NCBI GenBank assembly: GCA_014238445.1
Contig: JABABC010000258.1
Location: forward strand, 1 to 5,094
Direction: 5' to 3'
DNA from: Coxiellaceae bacterium
Lineage (GTDB): Bacteria; Pseudomonadota; Gammaproteobacteria; Coxiellales; Coxiellaceae
DNA length: 5,094 nucleotides
Shown here piece by piece: positions 1-5,094 of this stretch; positions within the stretch are counted from its first letter, which is position 1; the number at the start of each line of letters is the position of its first letter. The notes under the pieces are model-generated. The model was not told the origin of the DNA, ran no database searches, and saw only the letters and a list, made by a program, of their open reading frames with translations. A program made the position numbers and the translations under genes.

Positions 1-38
1 AAATGAGGTAAAAAAAACAATAGGATTGATGATTGGTT

Positions 39-123
39 GATAACCGAGCCTTGCAAAACTGAAGGTTGCTACAAACAAAGCCAGCGTCTCATCCCTTGAT
101 AGGTAATACCCGACTCGGTTATC
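39..123. repeat. 10-bp inverted repeat enclosing 65 bp
   Basis: GATAACCGAG at 39-48 is the exact reverse complement of CTCGGTTATC at 114-123. Beyond one mismatch (49/113) a further pair forms (50/112). Transcribed, it would give a long-range stem closing a 65-nt interior with weak sub-hairpins, for example CCTT 49-52 with AAGG 62-65. It might be the base of a structured RNA or the ends of a very small repeat element. I see no flanking target duplication and do not recognise the structure. Confidence 0.45.
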
Positions 124-247
124 GGCAATTATAATAACCCATCACTCTAGCTTGCTATGTAATCCATATCGCAAAAGCACAGCAGTCATATCCTAATTCC
201 ATGTAAAACCCTATCGAATACCCCCAATAAGCACATAAAAAAATCAA

Positions 248-276
248 TTAACAATCATCGACACGGAAGATATCGT
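248..276 (+). promoter_or_regulatory. Candidate sigma-70 promoter for the MarC-like gene
   Basis: TTAACA at 248-253 matches the -35 consensus at five of six positions. It lies 17 bp before TATCGT at 271-276, which matches the -10 consensus at four of six. Transcription would start near 283, giving a leader of about 47 nt before the ATG at 330. An alternative pair is TCGACA 258-263 with TATACA 279-284, but its spacing is only 15 bp. Both are weak matches; this is inference from position and consensus alone. Confidence 0.3.
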
Positions 277-313
277 TGTATACACTCAATGACTATCATT
301 TTCTAAAGATAAC

Positions 314-318
314 AAGGA
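314..318 (+). promoter_or_regulatory. Ribosome binding site supporting the ATG at 330
   Basis: AAGGA lies 11 nt before the ATG at 330. The upstream in-frame TTG at 276 lacks a comparable site, and the next in-frame ATG (348) has no purine-rich sequence in front. This decides the start in favour of 330, although the spacing is slightly long. Confidence 0.55.
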
Positions 319-329
319 CAGTACACACT

Positions 330-962
330 ATGATTTCCAGCGCAGTCATGATTAAGCACTATATCGCTCTGATAGCGATCACCAACCCACTCTCAGCCCT
401 TGCCATTTTTTTAGGTCTGACTAGCAACTACACTAAGAAAGAAATTAATTCAACCGCCTTTCTGACATTTCTAGCTATTGGAATTATTCTTATCATCATG
501 ACATGGATAGGGCTTCCCTTACTGGGTGTGTTTGGCATTAAGCCTTCTGAATTTTCTATTGCTGGTGGTATCATTATTGCTATCATTGGTTACACCATGA
601 TGCATGGCGAAATATCTAAAACCGCTCACACCAAAGAAGAACATGACGCTGCTAAACAAAAAGAATCCATTGCCGTAATCCCTTTAGCCATCCCTATGAT
701 TGCAGGACCAGGCGCCATGGTTCAAACCGTATTAATTGTTAGTACCATGCCAACATTAATGGGGAAGATCCAACTCACTATAACGAGTCTCGCCGTCGCC
801 CTCACGATTTATGCGACGTTACGATTCTCTGCGCCACTGCATAAACTGCTGGGTGTCTCTGGATTAAAAACATTAACCCGCATTATGGGCCTGATTATTA
901 TGTCTATTGCGGTCACCATGATCATACATGGACTAGAACATGTATTTCCAGGATGGATATAA
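330..962 (+). CDS. MarC/YchE family integral membrane protein (UPF0056)
   Basis: This is a 210-residue inner-membrane protein of the MarC family (usually about 200-220 residues). Six hydrophobic segments lie near residues 8-30, 42-69, 75-92, 115-138, 147-167 and 183-201. Family hallmarks are ITNP at 17-20, IAGG at 77-80, the core motif IPLAIPMIAGPGA at 117-129, and the closing RIMGLI at 184-189. The C-terminus ending in VFPG, and the TRIMGL stretch, resemble E. coli YchE more than I recall for MarC itself, but orthology is not established, so no symbol is given. The linker at 94-113 is charged (TKEEHDAAKQ) and probably cytoplasmic. Biochemical function is unsettled: family members are often called transporters, while the historic multiple antibiotic resistance link of MarC is not supported for E. 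coli. The frame can extend upstream to a TTG at 276, but those 18 residues are polar, unlike the family, and ATG 330 has a ribosome binding site. It appears monocistronic and converges on the next gene. Confidence 0.93.
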   Translation: MISSAVMIKHYIALIAITNPLSALAIFLGLTSNYTKKEINSTAFLTFLAIGIILIIMTWIGLPLLGVFGIKPSEFSIAGGIIIAIIGYTMMHGEISKTAHTKEEHDAAKQKESIAVIPLAIPMIAGPGAMVQTVLIVSTMPTLMGKIQLTITSLAVALTIYATLRFSAPLHKLLGVSGLKTLTRIMGLIIMSIAVTMIIHGLEHVFPGWI

Positions 963-1061
963 CCACCCGGTCACTCGAAATAACATGACCACCTCATTAC
1001 AGGAATACAGTCATACTCACGCTACCATTAAAGTATCACCGTACATGCTTCTAATAGATTT

Positions 1062-3704
1062 TTAAATTCGACCTGATGTGCCTGCAGTATCAGCCAGAGG
1101 AGAATCACGCCCGCAATCAAAAGTAAAGGCCGATACATTTTCACGTATCCGATGACGCCCCATTAGCGAACTAATACGATCGGCAACCATTTCAGCTTGC
1201 TCCCGCATTTGGTCCGCATAAACTACATGCCTCTTACGATAAGTACGTTGAATCATTAAACTCTGATAAGTCGTAACATCACAACAAGATACTGCATCAG
1301 AGGAAACAATCGGAAGTGGAGTGGCCTCCACTTGCACCAACAAAAATGCTAACACTTTATGCCAACTGGATTGATCAGCATTATCCATGTCACTGGAACT
1401 TCTATCTGTCAAGTCACTGTAGGGTGAATCAGTGCGATCCTCTGTGCTAACAACAGGTAGACTTGATCGACGAGAGGAAGGATCGAAATAAGTTGTCAAC
1501 ACATGCGCTTTTAAATTGGATAATGAACAGGCATTCATCCTCAGACAGCACAGTACTTTTTTGATCAACTTCAAACTCACGTCAACACCAGGTTGATTCT
1601 CAGTCATATCTTCCTGTGATTTGATCTTATTATAAGCCTCTGTAATATCTCGCAGAGAAGAACGAACACGGGGGTTATACTGCCATAGATTATGTTGTGA
1701 CGAGATAAAGAGGGGATAAGAAGCTAGTGCACTTAATAAACCCCACACCACCCAACTGATTGGCGTATAACACCTAGTCACTGCAGCCAATGCTGTCACT
1801 TGTTGTGACATACTGGTCAATGCATCCAAAATATTTAAACCATATTGACCTGAAGCTGTTAAAGCCGACGAACGTACCAAACGAAACGATGGTTTATTGT
1901 TATCAAAAACAATACCTAATATTTTCTCAGGCTGAGTACAGGTTGACTGTGAATCATGCTCATCATGGTTATGAGTTTTTTTTGCTGAACGATCAATTTC
2001 TCGAATACCACTCCCTGCAATAGGAAAAGAAATCGTTGCCGTAAAGAGCACAGCAAACAAACCACCCACTACCCATCCCCACTTACCCATAGTCCCCTCA
2101 AGCTCATAATCTGATTGACCCAATGAAAATAAGGTATCCAACGAATAAAAAAAAGTGGCATTGGCATTGAACAAGGTAATAAATACCTGGGTCAATACCG
2201 CAATCGTGACTGATAGCATCTTCCAAAAGTCCAACTGAAAGTACTCAATGGGATGATAAAAACCTTTTAAAGCCGACAAAAAACGATCGTAATACTCTTC
2301 GCCAGACCGGTACTGATAAAATGTATAAGCAACACAAGACGACAAGGCCCATGAACTCAACACTAACGATACATGCTTCTCGACACTATCATCTTCCACA
2401 ACACGAGAAAAACTCCGATAAAAAAAGCCGTATACAAACAGTCCTTGTATCAAGGTAGTCAGTGCTACTGAAGTATTAAAACGATCAACAGACAACTTTT
2501 CTGCTGCCATATCGACACTAGCTACAGTAGAAGCCTGCAAACTAGAATCGCAATTCAAACGATCGTAAAGTAACGCATTAGCGATAGCGACTTTTTGTTT
2601 CTCAAACCGGGTCAAAAACGTTTGCATGGCATCTAATGTCGAAATAGCTACGACCAAGGAAAAAGCATAAAAGTTAATATTAAATCCAGCTAATGCTAAT
2701 GCGGACTCAAAATAAAAAATATCCTGACATAACGTTGACAAGGCTTTCATCGTTAAGCACGATACAGACCAGTACGATGAGACGCGATAAAACACACTAT
2801 CCCAAGAGGAATCATTAATGATATAACCGTTGTGGTTTACCATCGCATTTAGAACTGTATGACGTTCGGAATAGGTAAAATAGCGAATCAATGGCCCCCG
2901 GTGATCTTCATCAGGTGGCAAGGCGAAATAAAATATATCTGAATCACTAATGGCATCTCGATGATTCAAATAATAATGAGCTTTGCGATTATCTTTGGGC
3001 TTAAAATCAATGGCGCGTAAATCACGACTGATTTCACAGACCCCACACTTAGACAATACGCGAAACAAATGAATACCGTAATGAAAGGGGAGCATAACCC
3101 AAGGGTCATAGCCAGTCATGGCCTCCTCATCAGAGAAACCACCTGACAAAGATAATTCCCAATCACCTGAAGTCTGAAAAAACTCTTGGGCCTTTTTTAG
3201 ACTTAACTTGTGTGTTGATGTGATAGGGTGATCTTGGTTCGCTAGACAATCATCAATACCACTTATATCCGTTAGCTGATAATGCGTGATAATAAATTGT
3301 TTAAGTTTATCAACTGCTGACTGGCGCAAGGCAAAATCACTCGATAACGTCTGATCCGACTGGTATAGACAATAAACAGGAGGGAAGTCTTTATCAACAT
3401 AGCCCTCATTAACAGACCAAGGCTCAGCATTTACGTGATGACGTATTTGATATTTCTCACCAGACTGAGCACTTTGTTTCAGATTATCATTCTTCAAAAT
3501 AAGCGTATTGTCCGATAGCCATGCTTCATCCCGCAGACAAACAACAGTAGGGTTTCGTGCAATACGATCAACCGTTGGCACATTGCGTTTATCCCAAGAC
3601 ATACTCTCAGGCGTTACCTGATCACTGCTGATACAATTATCAAATAAAGGGTTTAATAAAGGCTGGTCTAATCGGGTGGGGCTCTTAACGCTACATGGAT
3701 CCAA
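1062..3704 (-). CDS. Large multi-pass membrane protein of unknown function
   Basis: I do not recognise this 880-residue protein. Residues 1-325 look soluble and mixed in character, with a CGVC at 220-223 and aromatic-rich stretches, but no known catalytic motif. Strongly hydrophobic segments lie near 330-357, 412-430, 445-464, 496-520, 544-563 and 646-668, with weaker ones near 622-642 and 783-800. The loop after the fifth segment carries a His/Asp cluster (THNHDEHD, 577-584). Residues 742-780 are serine- and acid-rich and probably disordered. The tail (about 815-856) is basic and helical-looking. There is no obvious N-terminal signal peptide. The start is TTG at 3704: an in-frame TGA lies five codons upstream, GAGGG sits 9 nt before it, and the first in-frame ATG (residue 35) has poorer spacing. 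The long uninterrupted frame with ordinary codon use (arginine almost all CGN) supports a real gene. Its membrane core resembles that of the divergent gene at 4185. It could be an envelope protein or a secreted host-directed membrane protein, but neither can be shown. Confidence 0.85.
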   Translation of the reverse strand: MDPCSVKSPTRLDQPLLNPLFDNCISSDQVTPESMSWDKRNVPTVDRIARNPTVVCLRDEAWLSDNTLILKNDNLKQSAQSGEKYQIRHHVNAEPWSVNEGYVDKDFPPVYCLYQSDQTLSSDFALRQSAVDKLKQFIITHYQLTDISGIDDCLANQDHPITSTHKLSLKKAQEFFQTSGDWELSLSGGFSDEEAMTGYDPWVMLPFHYGIHLFRVLSKCGVCEISRDLRAIDFKPKDNRKAHYYLNHRDAISDSDIFYFALPPDEDHRGPLIRYFTYSERHTVLNAMVNHNGYIINDSSWDSVFYRVSSYWSVSCLTMKALSTLCQDIFYFESALALAGFNINFYAFSLVVAISTLDAMQTFLTRFEKQKVAIANALLYDRLNCDSSLQASTVASVDMAAEKLSVDRFNTSVALTTLIQGLFVYGFFYRSFSRVVEDDSVEKHVSLVLSSWALSSCVAYTFYQYRSGEEYYDRFLSALKGFYHPIEYFQLDFWKMLSVTIAVLTQVFITLFNANATFFYSLDTLFSLGQSDYELEGTMGKWGWVVGGLFAVLFTATISFPIAGSGIREIDRSAKKTHNHDEHDSQSTCTQPEKILGIVFDNNKPSFRLVRSSALTASGQYGLNILDALTSMSQQVTALAAVTRCYTPISWVVWGLLSALASYPLFISSQHNLWQYNPRVRSSLRDITEAYNKIKSQEDMTENQPGVDVSLKLIKKVLCCLRMNACSLSNLKAHVLTTYFDPSSRRSSLPVVSTEDRTDSPYSDLTDRSSSDMDNADQSSWHKVLAFLLVQVEATPLPIVSSDAVSCCDVTTYQSLMIQRTYRKRHVVYADQMREQAEMVADRISSLMGRHRIRENVSAFTFDCGRDSPLADTAGTSGRI

Positions 3705-3713
3705 TGTAAGTGG

Positions 3714-3718
3714 CCCTC
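3714..3718 (-). promoter_or_regulatory. Ribosome binding site deciding the TTG start of the 880-residue gene
   Basis: Read on the minus strand, GAGGG lies 9 nt before the TTG at 3704-3702. The in-frame TGA at 3719-3717 overlaps this site, so no longer protein is possible in this frame. The next candidate, the ATG at 3602-3600, has only GAGAG one base away from it, which is too close. Confidence 0.6.
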
Positions 3719-3782
3719 ACAAATAAGATCAGATGCAATACTCGTACCATGGTGAGCCTCGGTATACTAAGAAATCACAGCA

Positions 3783-3788
3783 ATCATA
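3783..3788 (-). promoter_or_regulatory. Candidate -10 element for the 880-residue gene
   Basis: On the minus strand this reads TATGAT, five of six matches to the -10 consensus, giving a start near 3776 and a leader of about 70 nt. The expected -35 position (about 3806-3811, AGACTG) does not match the consensus, so if this promoter is real it may need an activator. The inverted repeat at 3820-3850 lies just upstream, in a position suited to activator binding. Confidence 0.2.
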
Positions 3789-3819
3789 CATGAGAAATAT
3801 TAAAACAGTCTTAAATCTC

Positions 3820-3850
3820 TCAGCTTAATGTGGGCATAAGGTTAAGCTGA
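3820..3850. repeat. 9-bp inverted repeat, possible operator
   Basis: TCAGCTTAA at 3820-3828 is the exact reverse complement of TTAAGCTGA at 3842-3850, with a 13-bp spacer. The arm centres are 22 bp apart, about two helical turns, which suits a dimeric DNA-binding protein. It is an unlikely terminator: the stem is AT-rich and no clean T-run follows on either strand. It lies about 115-145 bp upstream of the large gene's start codon and over 300 bp upstream of the rightward gene. The operator role is inference. Confidence 0.4.
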
Positions 3851-3859
3851 ATAAGGTTA
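3836..3859 (+). repeat. 9-bp direct repeat, 15-bp period
   Basis: ATAAGGTTA occurs at 3836-3844 and again at 3851-3859. The first copy overlaps the spacer and right arm of the inverted repeat at 3820-3850; the second starts immediately after that arm. The nesting could reflect overlapping protein-binding sites or local duplication. The sequence is AT-rich, so chance is not excluded. Confidence 0.3.
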
Positions 3860-4184
3860 TTTTATAAACGATTTAATGGGCATGGCTGTGCAACTATCAT
3901 TTTAACCCCATAACAATAAAGGTCATCAGGTAAAGCTTTAATTTTCGATAATCAATGCGTTGAGCTGTAACCCATCATCACCTCATTGATCGATTAGACC
4001 GCCGTCACAACTACAACACCCTTATAGTCCTATAGTGACAAGACCGATGTATCAGTAAAACCTCATTACACTATGACTCGATACGTCGCCCATCGAAAAA
4101 CAGACGCTGAAGCATCAAGGTGTGAAATAAAAGAGCACAAGGCTTAAGATTACCTGAAGGTACACCATTAGTTTGAATCCTATC

Positions 4185-5094
4185 ATGACTTACCTTAATC
4201 TGTGGGCTATATTCACACAAAACTATCGGCTGAAAAATCCTGATAGGTATAGAGTTTATGTCACGGACAAGACATCACTTTCTGTTGAAAATAGCCATGG
4301 CTCTGTGATATTGAGAAAAAGAGTTTTTAATGAAGGGTACCCTCCGCCTAGCTCTTCTATTGGCAACATGCAGATATGTAACAGGGAGAATATGAGTTAC
4401 TTGAAAAATAGCCGCCAACAATTGATAGCTATTACTAAGTTTAGTGCCGCAGTATATGCCTCTGTACTTCATGCTATTGTGCTTGGTAGCGCTGTAGAAT
4501 CAGAGAAAAAAATGATTAGAGAGCTCCTTTTTGCTGCGGGGTGTATTTTCACGCTGTCATCTATCAATATGTACTATAGATCATTACAATTAGAGCCATC
4601 GACTGGTGCAAATATTTTTCCTGAAAGTGTCTTGCATCATGAATTAGCAGCCGATATTGATGCTCCCGCAGTCGATACTATCACAGATGATAGAGTTCAG
4701 TTCCAGGAACTCTCCCTTGAAGAGCTACCTCCGCTGACCTTGCAAATAATAGCTGCTACGAAAATCATTTTAGGTGGTTTTTCATCGGCTTATCGTGGTG
4801 GAATTGCATCTTTACTAATGGTGTCAAAACTGGCTTTATCAGGCTCTGCAGCCATCATTGGTGGCATTGGATTTATGTTAATTTTTACCCTGGCTAAGTT
4901 CCCTCACTTTACAGGGACACCTATAACGAGGGATGAAAGGATTTTAATGCCAACTCGCATTGTATCCTCGTTTTCATCAGCGTTAATTGCCTTCCAATTG
5001 GTGCCGGAACTCAGTCCACTGGCACTGTGGTTAATACGGGGTAGTGTTTCAGTGTCTGTATTTACGATAGAATTTAAAGCAGACAAAAGACGCG
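4185..5094 (+). CDS. Multi-pass membrane protein of unknown function, 3' end outside window
   Basis: The frame is open from 4158 (after TGA 4155-4157) to the right edge, giving 303 complete codons from ATG 4185 and no stop, so the gene is truncated by the window. The first 70 or so residues are polar. Hydrophobic segments lie near residues 79-103, 111-130, 184-202, 205-238 and 255-295. A polar acidic loop (about 134-180) includes FPESVLHHE at 145-153. Key shared features with the divergent large gene are VESE at 104-107, YRS at 131-133, and a glycine pair at 226-227 followed 13 residues later by FP (239-240). The start is uncertain. TTG 4173 has GAAGG 12 nt before it. ATG 4185 has no clear ribosome binding site. 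ATG 4392 (residue 70) has GGGAG only 3 nt away. I kept 4185 because the upstream frame is open for about 78 codons. Arginine codons are mostly AGA/AGG (11 of 17), unlike the large gene. Function is unknown. Confidence 0.72.
   Translation, partial: MTYLNLWAIFTQNYRLKNPDRYRVYVTDKTSLSVENSHGSVILRKRVFNEGYPPPSSSIGNMQICNRENMSYLKNSRQQLIAITKFSAAVYASVLHAIVLGSAVESEKKMIRELLFAAGCIFTLSSINMYYRSLQLEPSTGANIFPESVLHHELAADIDAPAVDTITDDRVQFQELSLEELPPLTLQIIAATKIILGGFSSAYRGGIASLLMVSKLALSGSAAIIGGIGFMLIFTLAKFPHFTGTPITRDERILMPTRIVSSFSSALIAFQLVPELSPLALWLIRGSVSVSVFTIEFKADKRR

Larger units (their letters stand above)
1..329. other. Non-coding left flank upstream of the MarC-like gene
   Basis: No convincing gene is visible in this stretch. 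It holds an imperfectly extended inverted repeat at 39-123, an A-run at 10-17, and a candidate promoter at 248-276. On the minus strand a frame is open from position 141 to the window edge (47 codons, closed upstream by TGA at 144-142). It has no ATG or GTG start, its first TTG (78-76) has no nearby Shine-Dalgarno, and it uses AGG twice, so it is not called as a gene. It could still be the interior of a broken coding sequence that continues to the left. Confidence 0.6.
3705..4184. other. Divergent intergenic region between two membrane-protein genes
   Basis: This stretch of about 480 bp carries no convincing gene on either strand. It should hold the promoters of both flanking divergent genes. 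Visible structure includes the inverted repeat at 3820-3850, a direct repeat at 3836-3859, and a 10-bp palindrome TAAAGCTTTA at 3931-3940. There is also a weak inverted pair ATCAATG 3951-3957 / CATTGAT 3984-3990, tandem TATAGT hexamers at 4023 and 4031, and two copies of ACCTCATT at 3980 and 4060. I could not find a well-spaced -35/-10 pair for the rightward gene; the TATAGT copies have no -35 partner. Confidence 0.7.

Noticed and set aside
276..329. N-terminal 18-residue extension of the MarC-like protein from TTG 276
   Set aside because: The extension is polar, absent from the family's usual layout, overlaps the likely promoter, and ATG 330 has a ribosome binding site.
969..990. GGTCA...TGACC inverted repeat as a terminator between the convergent genes
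   Set aside because: Only 5 bp of stem with a 12-nt loop and no T-run on either strand; not a convincing intrinsic terminator.
1790..2023. Plus-strand open frame of 77 codons
   Set aside because: It lies wholly antisense inside the 880-residue gene, has no ribosome binding site worth noting and its translation resembles no protein; it is a shadow of the real gene.
3931..3940. Palindrome TAAAGCTTTA
   Set aside because: Short AT-rich palindrome with no loop, no partner copy and no position near a promoter; probably chance.
4258..4308. Short plus-strand frame from ATG 4258
   Set aside because: It ends after 16 codons and overlaps the much longer open frame in another phase.
4275..4472. Minus-strand open frame of 65 codons
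   Set aside because: Antisense to the rightward membrane-protein gene, with Arg-rich low-information translation; a frame shadow. If the rightward gene truly starts at 4392 it would deserve a second look, but nothing supports it now.
4904..5086. Minus-strand open frame of 60 codons
   Set aside because: Antisense to the membrane segments of the rightward gene; no start-site support.
1..5094. tRNA, rRNA, CRISPR array, insertion sequence
   Set aside because: No cloverleaf-like sequence, regularly spaced repeats, terminal repeats with target duplication or transposase motif was seen on either strand.

Overview
The window looks like chromosomal DNA from a Gram-negative bacterium, most likely a gammaproteobacterium of moderately low GC. 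The main support is the first gene, whose residues resemble the YchE branch of the MarC family, together with AT-leaning codon use and Shine-Dalgarno-like start sites. Genus cannot be fixed from the sequence. No tRNA, rRNA, CRISPR array or transposase was recognised.

Layout: 1-329 is a non-coding left flank with a 10-bp inverted repeat (39-48 / 114-123) and a weak candidate promoter. A MarC/YchE-like six-helix inner-membrane protein runs rightward at 330-962; its best start is the ATG at 330, not the upstream in-frame TTG. It converges, across 99 bp, on a large leftward gene (3704 to 1062) for an unrecognised 880-residue protein. That protein has about 325 soluble N-terminal residues, six or so membrane segments and a serine-rich tail. 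It starts at a TTG with a good GAGGG ribosome binding site.

A roughly 470-480 bp non-coding stretch (3705 to about 4184) separates it from a divergent rightward gene that is open from 4185 through the right edge (5094). This gene is also a multi-pass membrane protein of unknown function. The intergenic region holds a 9-bp inverted repeat (3820-3850), a 9-bp direct repeat and two copies of an 8-mer found only outside genes in this window.

Main observation: the two unknown membrane proteins appear to be distant relatives, arranged head to head. They share the order helix - VE-acidic - helix - YRS - helix - helix with GG(13)FP, in the same sequence and with similar spacing. Their arginine codon use differs sharply (about 4 of 46 AGA/AGG in the large gene, 11 of 17 in the partial one), which suggests different histories. 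No biochemical function can be assigned to either, and nothing links the MarC-like gene to them beyond adjacency.
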